DNA from: M3007 sp046160345
Lineage (GTDB): Bacteria; Bacteroidota; Bacteroidia; Chitinophagales; Saprospiraceae
NCBI GenBank assembly: GCA_046160345.1
Contig: JBJXGO010000194.1
Coordinates: forward strand, 5,467 to 69,466
Reading direction: 5' to 3'
DNA: 64,000 nt
In this document: positions 1-8,435 of the stretch, piece after piece
Position numbering within the stretch: the first letter of the stretch is position 1
Layout: each line of letters starts with the position of its first letter
Position numbers and translations under genes: made by a program
The notes under the pieces: generated by a model
What the model was told of the DNA's origin: nothing
The model's input: the letters and a program-made list of their open reading frames with translations, nothing else
Database searches by the model: none

Positions 1-1358
1 ACATCAAAATTGCCGTGATCGACACAGGATTTGACACGGAGCACCCTTCGTTGCGGGGAGATGGAACCAAAATCAGAAATTCCTTTAACGCACCCAATCG
101 AAGTGCCGATGTGTCGCCCTGGTTTCAGGCATCAAATGGCTCCTGGGGAGTTTTCAGCCACGGAACTTCTTGTGCCGCCGTGGCTGCCGGAGCCTGGGAT
201 GCGAATGGTGTATTGGGCGCAGCTCCAAATGCCCGTATTATCCCAATCAAACTTGACATTCTCACGGACGATGCGATTCAAAAAGCGTTTGAACATGCCC
301 TACTGAATGGAGCGGATATTATCACCTGCAGCCTGGGATTTCCAAAACCAGTGCCGCTTTCCACGTATATTTCTAACTATATCAGCCAGGTAGTGCGTCA
401 AGGTCGAAACGGAAAAGGGCTCCCCGTTTTTGTTGCAGCAGGCAATGCGAATCCAGCGTCCAACAACCAACCCAGACAAGTAAGCGATTTTGCTGCGCAT
501 CCCGATCTGCTGTGCATCACAGCCTCGAATAGCCTTGACAAATCCTCGAGTTATACCTTTTACGGGCCCAACGCTTTCCTTTGCGCACCTACCAACGGCG
601 ATGATGGGGTAGGGGTAACCACGGCTACCGTCAATGCTAATGGCAATTCCCTTGAACACAGCTATACCAGCAGATTTGGGGGCACTTCAAGCGCGGCTCC
701 TCTTACTGCGGGTGTTTGTGCGCTAATACTTTCTGCCAATCCAAACCTGACACTCAATGAAATCCGCGAAATATTTCGCCTTTCAGCTGACAAGATCGGT
801 AGTGGTTATGATGCCAACGGCCGTTCGCCCAAACTGGGCTATGGCCGCCTCAACGCGCTTCGCGCCGTGCAAATGGCTGTTGGAGGCAACGATAGTGGAA
901 CTGGAACGGGCGGCAGCGGCACAGGAAACACAGGCGGTGGGACTGGTGGAAGCACGGGGGGCGGGCAAACTGATGTCTTGCGCGGTAAAGTAACTTCCAA
1001 ATTCCTGAATGTCCGAACGGGACCAAGCACCTCCAATCCAAAAGTAGCTCAACTGAATCGAGGAGATCTCGTCAACTTATTTGAAAAAGTAGGCGGTTTC
1101 TGGCGAATCGGCAATGGCCAATTTGCCAGTGCCGACTTTATCCAGGTGCTTGCGCCTATTGGTGCTCCTGTTGCAACGAGAAAAGGGAAAGTTACCTCCT
1201 CTTTCCTCAACGTGCGTTCAGGACCAAGCACCTCCAATGCCAAAGTGGGCAGATTAGATGGCGGGGCCATTGTAAGTATTTTCGAAACGAGCAGCAATGG
1301 TTGGCACCGGATAGGCACCGGGCAATGGGTAATTGGGTCTAATATTCAGGAGATTTGA
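1..1358 (+). CDS. Subtilisin-like S8 serine protease with two C-terminal SH3 domains (5' partial)
   Basis: Secreted-type subtilase that would cleave peptide bonds by the Asp-His-Ser triad. The frame is open from base 3 and the first residues (IKIAVIDTG) already form the Asp motif, so the true start, and any signal peptide, lies left of the window. Numbering from the GTG at 15: Asp3 in DTG, His49 in SHGTS, oxyanion Asn144 in AAGN, Ser225 in GGTSSAAP. A Gly/Thr/Ser-rich linker (about 291-319) leads to two bacterial SH3 repeats (about 323-380 and 388-447), each with LNVR(T/S)GPSTSN. The SH3 pair probably binds cell wall or another ligand. No type-IX sorting tail is present. It converges on trxB with 4 bases between the stops. 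Confidence 0.93.
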   Translation, partial: IKIAVIDTGFDTEHPSLRGDGTKIRNSFNAPNRSADVSPWFQASNGSWGVFSHGTSCAAVAAGAWDANGVLGAAPNARIIPIKLDILTDDAIQKAFEHALLNGADIITCSLGFPKPVPLSTYISNYISQVVRQGRNGKGLPVFVAAGNANPASNNQPRQVSDFAAHPDLLCITASNSLDKSSSYTFYGPNAFLCAPTNGDDGVGVTTATVNANGNSLEHSYTSRFGGTSSAAPLTAGVCALILSANPNLTLNEIREIFRLSADKIGSGYDANGRSPKLGYGRLNALRAVQMAVGGNDSGTGTGGSGTGNTGGGTGGSTGGGQTDVLRGKVTSKFLNVRTGPSTSNPKVAQLNRGDLVNLFEKVGGFWRIGNGQFASADFIQVLAPIGAPVATRKGKVTSSFLNVRSGPSTSNAKVGRLDGGAIVSIFETSSNGWHRIGTGQWVIGSNIQEI

Positions 1359-1362
1359 GGCT

Positions 1363-2292
1363 TTACAACCCGGTCTCCACCAAATACCTTTCCGCATCCA
1401 AGGCTGCCATGCATCCGGTACCTGCGGCTGTAACCGCTTGGCGGTAGATTTTATCCTGGGCATCGCCGGAGGCAAACACCCCTGGAATGTTGGTGTGCGA
1501 CCGACCAGGTACTGCTTTTATGTAGCCCGTCTCGTCAAGGTCGAGCCAGTCTTTGAAAATATCGGTATTCGGTTGATGGCCAATGGCGACAAAGAAACCG
1601 GTAATATCCAGCGTGCTTACTTCGCCTGTTTTATTATTGCGCACCCGGACCCCCGTTACACCATCTTCACCGAGCACCTCTTCCGGTGAGGTATTCCAGT
1701 GCACAATAATATTAGGTGTGTTCAACACGCGCTCCTGCATGATTTTGGAAGCGCGCATTTCGTCACGGCGCACAAGCAGGTGTACTTCCGAACAGATTTT
1801 TGCCAAATAGGTGCTCTCCTCCGCGGCCGTATCGCCACCGCCAACGATGGCAACTTTTTGTTTGCGGAAGAAAAACCCGTCACAAACGGCGCAGGCCGAA
1901 ACACCTTTGTTCTCCAACTCGTGTTCGCCGGGAATACCGAGCCATTTGGCGCTGGCTCCGGTAGCAATGATAATTGTGGGCGATTGCATTTCGTTACCAG
2001 ATTCGCTCCAAACCTTGTGGATAGGCCCGGTAAAATCTACTTTAACTATTTTTTCGTTGCGAATCACCGTATCAAAGCGCAAAGCCTGTTTTTTGAAATC
2101 GTCCATCATTTCAGGCCCGTTTCTTCCATCCGGGTAGCCGGGATAGTTTTCCACGTCATTGGTGATCATAAGCTGGCCCCCTGGCTCAGGGCCTGTATAA
2201 AGCATCGGATTGAGGCCAGCGCGAGCGGCATAAATGGCTGCTGTATAACCCGCAGGGCCAGAGCCGATAATGAGACATTTTACTTTTTCCAT
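1363..2292 (-). CDS. trxB: Thioredoxin-disulfide reductase
   Basis: Flavoenzyme that transfers electrons from NADPH to thioredoxin in the cytosol. Of 309 residues: FAD-binding GSGPAG at 10-15, redox pair Cys134-Ala-Val-Cys137, NADPH-binding GGGDTA at 151-156 and the second FAD motif ASGDAQD near 274-280. The length is normal for the family. The ATG at 2292 is chosen because it leaves the usual short N-terminus before the FAD motif; an upstream in-frame start at 2313 would add seven residues and would eat into the promoter box at 2302-2309. Single-gene unit with no obvious partner nearby. Confidence 0.97.
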   Translation of the reverse strand: MEKVKCLIIGSGPAGYTAAIYAARAGLNPMLYTGPEPGGQLMITNDVENYPGYPDGRNGPEMMDDFKKQALRFDTVIRNEKIVKVDFTGPIHKVWSESGNEMQSPTIIIATGASAKWLGIPGEHELENKGVSACAVCDGFFFRKQKVAIVGGGDTAAEESTYLAKICSEVHLLVRRDEMRASKIMQERVLNTPNIIVHWNTSPEEVLGEDGVTGVRVRNNKTGEVSTLDITGFFVAIGHQPNTDIFKDWLDLDETGYIKAVPGRSHTNIPGVFASGDAQDKIYRQAVTAAGTGCMAALDAERYLVETGL

Positions 2293-2301
2293 AATTAGCT
2301 G

Positions 2302-2309
2302 CAAATGTA
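2302..2309 (-). promoter_or_regulatory. Bacteroidota -7 box upstream of trxB
   Basis: Read on the minus strand this is TACATTTG, an exact TAnnTTTG match lying 9 bases upstream of the trxB ATG. No clear TTTG -33 box is seen at the usual 19-21 base distance, so the assignment rests on the -7 element and position. It implies a very short 5' leader. Confidence 0.5.
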
Positions 2310-2377
2310 GCAAGCACTAACAGGAAATAGGTAAAAGGGTTTCAGGCAGATTGTCGGGGCAGCAGTAAATGTCATTT

Positions 2378-3379
2378 CTAGGACTTATCTGCATCAGTCA
2401 CTACTGCTCGATTTCTCTTTTGATATTTTTTCCAGATAAAAAACCCTGTTACGGCCAATAAAATCACGCTCCACAAATGAACTATTCCCAGGAGCAATAA
2501 AATCAAAATATCAGCGCCAGCACTAAGCGCATCTCCCAAACGGGTGGCCAAGGCTTGTTGCGGTATCGGCACATTCGTATTGGCTACAATAGTTTGCCTG
2601 ATTTGGGGGAGTTGGTAAATATCCACTCTGACCGTACTGTATCGGATTGCATCTTCAAGTTTCAAGGATTCGATGCGGGCCTGATCGGTTGCAGCCCGGC
2701 TGGCGCGGTTGCGGTCGGCTTTTGGGCTGATTTTATTTTCTTCAGATTGGTTTAAATCAGAACGGTAGATGCCTTCACGCAACTTTGAGAGTTCTTGTTC
2801 GAGTAGTTGAAGTCCCACATCTTCAGCACTTACATGGCGCAGATCGAGAAAATCAGAAAGCCGGCCAATGGATCGCAGGGTAGTATCCAACATGCGGTAT
2901 GGCACCCGAATCACCAGTTGGGTGAGCATGGTGTACCGAGTTGTTTCCATCGCAGAGTCCCGGTTGAGCGGCGTGGTTTGCTGGAGTTCAAGCTGGCTGT
3001 TCAGGTTGCTGCTGACCACAAAACCGCCATTGCGGATTGCAATATCTTCGATGTGCAGGGTTGCTTCGGTGGTGTTTTTCACCCGAAAACGCATTTGGGC
3101 GGTACGGACAAATTTTTTTATGGAATCAATAGCGTTGGGGGCGGCCGCTGCCGAAGAAAAAATATCGCCATTGGCAGCAGCGTCCTGAAACTGCTCCGAT
3201 GCGGCAGCAGAGGCGGCCGGAGCACGATCTAATTTTGCATGTTCTTCAATGTCTTGAGGGGGAGGTGCCGGAGATTGTTTGGCAAAAGACCTTTCGCTTT
3301 GTTGCTGGCAAGCGAGGAATAAACAAAGGGTACAAAGCCCGAGCATACGGAGCGCGAAATTGTTGGAAGAGTGGGTCAT
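2378..3379 (-). CDS. DUF4349 domain lipoprotein
   Basis: Predicted inner-membrane lipoprotein of 333 residues. The start at 3379 gives an N-terminal hydrophobic stretch ending in LACQ with lipidation Cys24. A low-complexity Ala/Glu/Pro region follows, then the DUF4349 body (about 85-275), which has the family's sequence of an amphipathic helix, VIRVP strand, LRHVSAEDVG and a coiled coil, and finally a transmembrane helix near residues 285-312 followed by a basic tail. DUF4349 proteins are of unknown function. The longer reading from 3469 would place a poor N-terminus before the signal, so it was not used. Confidence 0.85.
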   Translation of the reverse strand: MTHSSNNFALRMLGLCTLCLFLACQQQSERSFAKQSPAPPPQDIEEHAKLDRAPAASAAASEQFQDAAANGDIFSSAAAAPNAIDSIKKFVRTAQMRFRVKNTTEATLHIEDIAIRNGGFVVSSNLNSQLELQQTTPLNRDSAMETTRYTMLTQLVIRVPYRMLDTTLRSIGRLSDFLDLRHVSAEDVGLQLLEQELSKLREGIYRSDLNQSEENKISPKADRNRASRAATDQARIESLKLEDAIRYSTVRVDIYQLPQIRQTIVANTNVPIPQQALATRLGDALSAGADILILLLLGIVHLWSVILLAVTGFFIWKKYQKRNRAVVTDADKS

Positions 3380-3577
3380 AAGATTGGTTTGAAAATGTTT
3401 CTGAATTACCCGATTAGGGCAAGCACAGCACGGATGCAAACATTTTTCAAATTGCACAAACTTCCACAAAGGCCTTGAAAAAGAAAGAGGTCTTTTTGTC
3501 GCAATAGCGATTCAACAGGGCGTATAAAATGTTGATTTTTAAACCAAATGATCCGATGTTGCCAAGAGGTGTAACGT

Positions 3578-4261
3578 TCAACGGATTATAGCCATCTGTG
3601 CCCCAAAATTCATGCGCAAGGTTGGGATATACTTTGGCCCATCGGCGTACAGATCATATATTTCAGGATTTTCACTCCAAACAATCGAAGGGCGTGCTGT
3701 AAGCCGAAAGCCTTCGGTTCGAAACAAATTGAACCCAATACCGAAAGTAAAAGTGGTGGTTCTTTTTTTGATCAGTTCATCGTGCCGTAGTTCGTAAGGC
3801 CAGGGTTGCTTGACCTCCGCGCCACTAAACACCAAGCGATCCTGGGTGCCAGAATCAAAAAAATCAATCGTCATGCCTGCATTCAAAAACACACATTGAC
3901 AGCGATGAACCCTGACTTCAGCCTTCAAGGGCACCGTCCAGTAGGCAGGTTTAAACTCCCGAATATTCGTGAGATAGTACGTCACGATTGCGCCACTTTC
4001 TTCCCGCTGCACAGTTTGACCTGTACTCACCCCATATTCGTAGTCCTGGTAATATTTTCGCCCAATTCCTGCACCAAAAGCAAGCGAACCGATGGGTATT
4101 TCCAACTGAAAACTTGGAATAAACCTTGGTTTGAAACCATCGGTGAGTTGGCTCACGTCAAAACTCATTTCAAGTCCTCCAATCAGTTTGCCAAAATCTC
4201 GCTGGGAAAATGCCCATTGAGCGAGACAACAAAGGGCGATAATAAGGGATGTTTTTTTCAT
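3578..4261 (-). CDS. Probable outer-membrane beta-barrel protein
   Basis: 227 residues with a cleavable signal peptide (hydrophobic core 4-17, cleavage after AFSQ). The rest alternates polar and hydrophobic residues in short Gly/aromatic-rich strands, as in small Bacteroidota barrels. It contains two closely spaced cysteines (CQC near residue 121), probably disulfide-bonded in the periplasm. No family could be named with confidence. A TATCTTTG box sits 20 bases upstream. Stands alone, transcribed away from the accessory patch to its right. Confidence 0.65.
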   Translation of the reverse strand: MKKTSLIIALCCLAQWAFSQRDFGKLIGGLEMSFDVSQLTDGFKPRFIPSFQLEIPIGSLAFGAGIGRKYYQDYEYGVSTGQTVQREESGAIVTYYLTNIREFKPAYWTVPLKAEVRVHRCQCVFLNAGMTIDFFDSGTQDRLVFSGAEVKQPWPYELRHDELIKKRTTTFTFGIGFNLFRTEGFRLTARPSIVWSENPEIYDLYADGPKYIPTLRMNFGAQMAIIR

Positions 4262-4280
4262 AATTTGGCTGTATTTGGTT

Positions 4281-4288
4281 CAAAGATA
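4281..4288 (-). promoter_or_regulatory. -7 box upstream of the 3578-4261 gene
   Basis: Minus-strand TATCTTTG, an exact TAnnTTTG match 20 bases before the ATG at 4261. No convincing -33 partner is visible. Confidence 0.45.
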
Positions 4289-4418
4289 ATAGAAGGCTTC
4301 GTTACGCTGCTTCCCATTGGCAACAGATATTCTCTACAACTGGCAAAGGGCGGAGTTTTTTAGGTAGGGGTGGGGAATTATTCGATCAGCACAAAGCCTG
4401 CCCACAAATAGGGATTAG

Positions 4419-4547
4419 GTTCTTTTTCTTGTTGATGGCAAGGACGCCAACAACGAAAAAAACGCCAACAAGTACTTGGAAGAGCAAGCCTACAACCAAA
4501 GCGTACTTGATGTGTACAGCTCCCGTCTGGAAGACAACTCTCGTTGA
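4419..4547 (+). pseudogene. Possible 3' remnant of a lost gene
   Basis: Directly after an in-frame TAG (4416-4418), 42 codons run open to TGA at 4545-4547. The peptide is hydrophilic, rich in Asn, Lys and Glu (for example NNEKNANKYLEEQAYN), and reads like a real protein C-terminus rather than a random frame. There is no start codon and no recognised family. The neighbouring broken toxin gene supports decay in this patch, but chance openness cannot be excluded. Confidence 0.3.
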
Positions 4548-4594
4548 TTGAAAAATTTTACGTGGCGGAAAAACAATTAATATCTGTTATCGCG

Positions 4595-4669
4595 ATATTC
4601 GATAATTTTTTTTAAGCATTTGAATATCAATTCATAAATTCCTACATTTGCGTATCGAGAATTCTGATA
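4595..4669. promoter_or_regulatory. Operator-like palindromes flanking the HTH promoter
   Basis: Two related inverted repeats are visible: TATCGCGATA followed by TTCGATAAT just upstream of the promoter, and TATCGAGAATTCTGATA at 4653-4669, over the predicted start site. Both have TATC/GATA ends. Two similar palindromes bracketing a promoter next to an HTH gene suggest autoregulation, as in toxin-antitoxin operons. This is inference from position and symmetry. Confidence 0.4.
4619..4650 (+). promoter_or_regulatory. Strong Bacteroidota-type promoter of the HTH gene
   Basis: TTTG at 4619-4622 and TACATTTG at 4643-4650 are separated by 20 bases, matching the TTTG-N19-21-TAnnTTTG pattern of Bacteroidota primary-sigma promoters. 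Predicted transcription start is near 4657, some 17 bases before the ATG at 4674. Confidence 0.75.
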
Positions 4670-4673
4670 ATTT

Positions 4674-5192
4674 ATGAACAACAAAGCAATTCCAACACTC
4701 CGGCCTCAAGATCTGGTGATCCTGTTAAAGCTGATCCTGGAAGAGGGAAGTGCATGGAATCAAATTTCCCTGGCCAAGTCTCTTTTCATTAGCCAGTCCG
4801 AAGTAAGTGCATCTTTGAAAAGGTCTGCCTACGCCCGTTTATTGCAAAACAAAGGCAAAGAAGTAGCCCGACAGCCTTTTATGGATCTATTGCAATATGG
4901 CGTCCCATTCATGTTCCCACAACAACCGGGGGTGGTCGTCCGGGGTATCCCAACGGCGCATAGTGCGGAACCGCTCGTACAACTCATAAGCAGCACAGAA
5001 AACTACGTTTGGCCGTACGCCAAAGGCCACATGAGGGGGCAAAGTATTTTGCCCCTTTACCCCTCGGTAGTACTGGCAGTCGAGCTGAACCCTCAATTGT
5101 ATGAATACCTGGCCCTGATTGATGCAATACGCGTTGGGCGAGCCAGGGAAAAAAATTTAGCATTGGAATTATTGAGAACGAAAATATGCTAA
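4674..5192 (+). CDS. HTH regulator paired with a nucleotidyltransferase (antitoxin-like)
   Basis: 172 residues. The N-terminal third (about 10-60) reads as a winged-helix DNA-binding domain with a recognition-helix region ISQSEVSASLKRS. The rest contains conserved-looking blocks such as GIPTAHSAEPL, VWPYAKG and a C-terminal helix RVGRAREKNLALELL. From memory this resembles a family of about 170-190 residues that is regularly encoded just upstream of a small AbiEii-like nucleotidyltransferase. Here too it overlaps such a gene by 7 bases. Probable role is DNA-binding repressor or antitoxin. The gene looks intact although its partner is broken. Confidence 0.65.
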   Translation: MNNKAIPTLRPQDLVILLKLILEEGSAWNQISLAKSLFISQSEVSASLKRSAYARLLQNKGKEVARQPFMDLLQYGVPFMFPQQPGVVVRGIPTAHSAEPLVQLISSTENYVWPYAKGHMRGQSILPLYPSVVLAVELNPQLYEYLALIDAIRVGRAREKNLALELLRTKIC

Positions 5193-5616
5193 AGAATACC
5201 ACCATCAACAGAATGGCAACTGTTAAGGTTGCAAAGGCTTTAGGCGAACTCAATCGAGAGGTTGTTTTCGTAGGTGGCGCTATGGTTAGCTTGTACATTG
5301 ACGATTCATCTGCCGAGGATATTAGGCCCACCAAAGACATTGACCTAACTTTTGAGATCACAACGATCCGCCAGCTGGAAGACCTACGGCAATCTCTTAG
5401 CGAAAAAGGGTTTCATGAACAGGTGGATTCCAATATTATATGTCGGTTTATGATCGTGATGACGTGAAAATTTACCTTGTTGAAAGTATAAGGAAAATAC
5501 TAAAAGATGAACGAATTATGAATGCCTTGCCAGGTCAGCTGTATTTTGACGGGGCAGACGAACGCATGGAAATAATTATTGCTAAAATGAGTGCCATTGC
5601 CAATAGCGCGCCATAA
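5186..5616 (+). pseudogene. Broken nucleotidyltransferase (AbiEii-like toxin homologue)
   Basis: The intact-looking first part (93 codons, 5186-5467) has the nucleotidyltransferase core: VFVGGAMVSLYI and KDIDLTFE, giving the GG and DxD motifs. It then stops at TGA. A second frame continues with YDRDDVKIYLVESIRKI and an end (ALPGQLYFDGADERMEII, then AKMSAIANSAP) typical of the family C-terminus, with stop at 5614-5616. Restoring one base in the GG run near 5451 would rejoin the frames. The middle of the protein (roughly 60-80 residues expected between the DDVK segment and the C-terminal helix) also appears deleted. A frameshift plus an internal deletion makes loss of function likely. Confidence 0.7.
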
Positions 5617-5697
5617 CTTGATATCTATACCCTCAGCTTTTAGCTGCCTTAATTCACTGGAAAAATCTCGGAGGCCAGTTACCCAAACCATCCCACC

Positions 5698-6081
5698 ATG
5701 AAAAAAATCGCCCTCTCGCTCACTATCCTCTCCTTTTTTTTCTGCTACCTCGAATGGGGAAGCAACCAGTCATCCTTTATCTACGAGGTCGCCTATCAGG
5801 TTCTTTTTCAGGCAGATAGCTACCAGAGTAACTTTTCCCACCCCCTCATTTTGCTGCCTTTTGTCGGGCTGCTGATCCTGTTGGTGCTGCTATTTCAAAA
5901 GTCGCCTCAGAGGCGCTGGGTGATAACAGGGCTGCTTTTGCCGGGCATTTTGGTGCTGTTCATATTGCTGGTCGGTATCCTTGCCGGGAATATCAAGATC
6001 ACTGCTTCTACTGTGCCGTTTTTGGCTTCGGCGGCGTGGGGGCTGTGGTTGTTTGGTAGGAAAAATTCCGCGAATGAGTAG
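5698..6081 (+). CDS. Small multi-pass membrane protein, unknown function
   Basis: 127 residues with about four hydrophobic segments (roughly 4-18, 49-67, 74-94, 101-118). The first could serve as a signal anchor. A basic loop (QKSPQRRW) lies between segments two and three. No family recognised. It sits alone in the accessory patch and converges on the Bro-N gene. No promoter box or terminator could be assigned. Confidence 0.6.
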   Translation: MKKIALSLTILSFFFCYLEWGSNQSSFIYEVAYQVLFQADSYQSNFSHPLILLPFVGLLILLVLLFQKSPQRRWVITGLLLPGILVLFILLVGILAGNIKITASTVPFLASAAWGLWLFGRKNSANE

Positions 6082-6139
6082 GGATATTTTGCTCTACCTG
6101 ATCCGAGCGCGAGGCGGAGTCTGCCTTGTTTGAAATCTC

Positions 6140-6994
6140 TCACTCCTTTTTATTCCCGATTTCCAAGGTCTTTTTCTTAGCCTCAGCAATTTGCCCTTTG
6201 AAATTTTGGGCAGATACCACTTTGTCACCAGTGCTTTCTTCGTAAGCATCTAGTGCTTTGCCAGCAGCAGTGCCGCCTTCAATAGCGGCGCCTTTATTTT
6301 CTTCAAAGCCTTGCGCATCTTTTTTAATGGCACTTTGTCGAGTGCCTTCTTCACCCAGCATTGTAAAGATGAGTTCAAGGTTAGTCATGTGATCCCGCAG
6401 ATTTTCTCGCTTCAAGCCTTTGAAGTCTTTGTACTCGGATGGAACTAGTCCAAAGGTTGCCCGGCTGATTTCTGCCGTTAGAATGGAATATTCCATGCCC
6501 TCTTGTACGCCTCTTATCTTCCATTCGTCTGTAAGTTGGCCGCGAATAGCGATGGTTTGGAGACGAGTTTCAATCCATTTTTCATCATAACCAAGTTCAC
6601 GGTAATATTGCCGTGCCCGTTCTGCCGCGAGTTCGGGGTTTTCTATTTCCTGAATGCGTTCGTATCCAACCTTGGCCAGCCAAAGTTTAAAAGGCTCGGC
6701 TTTGGGAGAAGGTATGGATTGTATGATACGAAACATAGTTTCTGTGTTGGCACACTCAGTTTCGCGCATCTTCCCGTCCTGGGCGATCATTTTGAACTGG
6801 CGACAATTTGTCGACAGTTGAACCCCGCTAGATTTTTCTTCACGTTCTTTCAAGCGATACCAATAGTCCCTCGGTTTGGTGCTTTCAGCAAGCACCTCAA
6901 TTACGTCAACGACAGCAAACCACCACTCTTCCATATGCCATATCCGGCGGATTTGCCTTTCTTGAAATACGATGATTTTATCTTGTTCATTCAT
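6140..6994 (-). CDS. Bro-N (phage antirepressor-like) domain protein
   Basis: 284 residues. The N-terminal part (about 5-110) has the Bro-N pattern: IRRIWHMEEWWFAVVDVIEVLAE-like start, a PRDYWYRLKERE segment, then KMRETECANTETMFRIIQSIPSPKAEPFKLWLA. These domains bind DNA in phage antirepressors and in stress proteins such as DinD. The C-terminal half is helical and charged and ends in a low-complexity Lys/Glu tail. It stands alone without phage structural genes, so it may be a domesticated remnant or a damage-response gene. A minus-strand TACCTTTG box lies at 7030-7037, 35 bases before the ATG. Confidence 0.75.
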   Translation of the reverse strand: MNEQDKIIVFQERQIRRIWHMEEWWFAVVDVIEVLAESTKPRDYWYRLKEREEKSSGVQLSTNCRQFKMIAQDGKMRETECANTETMFRIIQSIPSPKAEPFKLWLAKVGYERIQEIENPELAAERARQYYRELGYDEKWIETRLQTIAIRGQLTDEWKIRGVQEGMEYSILTAEISRATFGLVPSEYKDFKGLKRENLRDHMTNLELIFTMLGEEGTRQSAIKKDAQGFEENKGAAIEGGTAAGKALDAYEESTGDKVVSAQNFKGQIAEAKKKTLEIGNKKE

Positions 6995-7029
6995 GGTTAA
7001 GTTCTATTAGGTTTTCAAATTAATCGTTT

Positions 7030-7037
7030 CAAAGGTA
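7030..7037 (-). promoter_or_regulatory. -7 box upstream of the Bro-N gene
   Basis: Minus-strand TACCTTTG, an exact TAnnTTTG match, 35 bases before the ATG at 6994. A TTG at 7062-7064 is 24 bases away, longer than usual. Confidence 0.45.
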
Positions 7038-7082
7038 GTGTATTTGCGTCATAAAAAATTACAATTTGTTTGATATTTATTC

Positions 7083-7131
7083 AAAAAAACACAAAACCCC
7101 CGCCTCGCAAAACGCGAAACGGGGGTTTTGT
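7083..7131 (-). terminator. Rho-independent terminator of eno
   Basis: Perfect 12-base inverted repeat (7091-7102 with 7120-7131, ACAAAACCCCCG and its complement) followed on the minus strand by a run of seven T. It begins 18 bases after the eno stop codon. A smaller TCGC/GCGA stem can form inside the loop. Confidence 0.9.
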
Positions 7132-7149
7132 CCCATTTACCAATCCTCC

Positions 7150-8433
7150 TCACACCCCAAAAATCGCTCTGCCCAAATACGTCGCCGCATCGCCCAATTC
7201 TTCTTCGATACGGAGCAGTTGGTTGTACTTCGCAACCCGGTCGGAGCGCGAAGCCGAACCGGTTTTGATCTGGCCGGTGTTCAGTGCCACTGCGAGGTCG
7301 GCGATGAAGGTGTCTTCTGTTTCGCCGGAACGGTGACTCATCACCGAAGTGTAGGCGTGGCGTGTGGCAAGGTTCACCGCGTTGATGGTTTCGGTGAGCG
7401 AGCCGATCTGGTTGACTTTAATAAGGATAGAATTGGCGATCTTTTCGTCAATGCCGCGCTGAAGGCGTTCCACATTGGTCACAAACAAATCGTCGCCCAC
7501 GAGTTGGATACGATGGCCGAGGGTTTCGGTCATGAGTTTCCAGCCCGTCCAGTCGTCTTCCGCCAGGCCGTCTTCGATGGAGTAGATCGGGTAGCGATTG
7601 CACCAGTCTTTCCAGTACGCTACCATGTCTTTGGAAGAGTAGCGTTCGCCGCTGGATTTTTTAAACACGTATTCGCCCTTTTCAGCGTCGTAGAACTCAG
7701 AAGCAGCCGGATCGAGCGCGATAACAATGTCGTCCAATGGTTTGTAGCCAGATGCCTCGATGGCAGTCATGACCATTTGGATGGCTTCTTCGTTGTCCTT
7801 GATACCCGGAGCGAAGCCGCCCTCGTCGCCTACGTTGGTAGAATAACCTTTGTTCTTGAGCACTTTTTTCAGGTGGTGGAATACCTCCACGCCCATGCGC
7901 AAACCTTCGCTGAAGGTATTAGCGCCCACGGGCATGATCATAAATTCCTGAAAATCAATCCCGTTGTCAGCATGTGAGCCTCCGTTCAGGATGTTCATCA
8001 TCGGTACGGGGAGCACATGGGCGTTCACACCACCGAGGTATCGGTAAAGCGGCTGACCAAGTTCTTCGGCAGCAGCACGTGCAACAGCAAGACTAACACC
8101 AAGAATGGCGTTTGCGCCAACCTGACTTTTGGTGCGGGTACCATCCCGGTCAATCATCAGGCGGTCAATGCGGATTTGATCGCTCACTTCCTGTCCGATA
8201 AGTTCCGGGCGAAGGATGATTTCCACGTTTTTCACGGCGCGGCGCACGCCCTTGCCCAGATAGCGGTCTTCATCGTCGCGCATTTCCAGGGCTTCGTGTA
8301 CACCTGTACTTGCGCCACTTGGTACGGCTGCTCGGCCAATGAAGCCCGCTTCGGTCCAAACTTCTGCTTCAATGGTAGGGTTGCCTCGGCTATCGAGGAT
8401 CTCTCTGGCTAATACTTCGCGGATTGCGCTCAT
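7150..8433 (-). CDS. eno: Enolase (phosphopyruvate hydratase)
   Basis: Interconverts 2-phosphoglycerate and phosphoenolpyruvate in glycolysis. Its 427 residues are full length. Catalytic and metal residues can be placed by family alignment: Glu204 (GDEGG), Asp241 (ALDPA), Glu287 (SIEDG), Asp314 (GDD), Lys339 (ILIKVNQ), and the MSHRSGETEDTFIADL segment. N-terminus REVLAREILDSRGNPT is canonical. The gene has its own promoter, a repeat-filled leader of about 120 bases, and its own terminator. Confidence 0.99.
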   Translation of the reverse strand: MSAIREVLAREILDSRGNPTIEAEVWTEAGFIGRAAVPSGASTGVHEALEMRDDEDRYLGKGVRRAVKNVEIILRPELIGQEVSDQIRIDRLMIDRDGTRTKSQVGANAILGVSLAVARAAAEELGQPLYRYLGGVNAHVLPVPMMNILNGGSHADNGIDFQEFMIMPVGANTFSEGLRMGVEVFHHLKKVLKNKGYSTNVGDEGGFAPGIKDNEEAIQMVMTAIEASGYKPLDDIVIALDPAASEFYDAEKGEYVFKKSSGERYSSKDMVAYWKDWCNRYPIYSIEDGLAEDDWTGWKLMTETLGHRIQLVGDDLFVTNVERLQRGIDEKIANSILIKVNQIGSLTETINAVNLATRHAYTSVMSHRSGETEDTFIADLAVALNTGQIKTGSASRSDRVAKYNQLLRIEEELGDAATYLGRAIFGV

Positions 8434-8435
8434 GT

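Larger units (their letters stand above)
4262..4673. other. Gene-poor stretch with promoter elements and a coding remnant
   Basis: About 410 bases without an intact gene. The left part carries the promoter of the leftward outer-membrane gene. Bases 4419-4547 hold a stop-bounded 42-codon open stretch that looks like the 3' end of a lost gene. Bases 4550-4673 become strongly AT-rich and contain the promoter and operator-like repeats of the HTH gene that follows. Confidence 0.6.

Noticed and set aside
5500..5691. Minus-strand 63-codon frame opposite the end of the broken nucleotidyltransferase
   Set aside because: It overlaps coding-like plus-strand sequence with a good family match and has no motif of its own.
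7066..7977. Long plus-strand open frame opposite eno
   Set aside because: It runs antisense to the enolase catalytic region and through the eno terminator, so it is a shadow.
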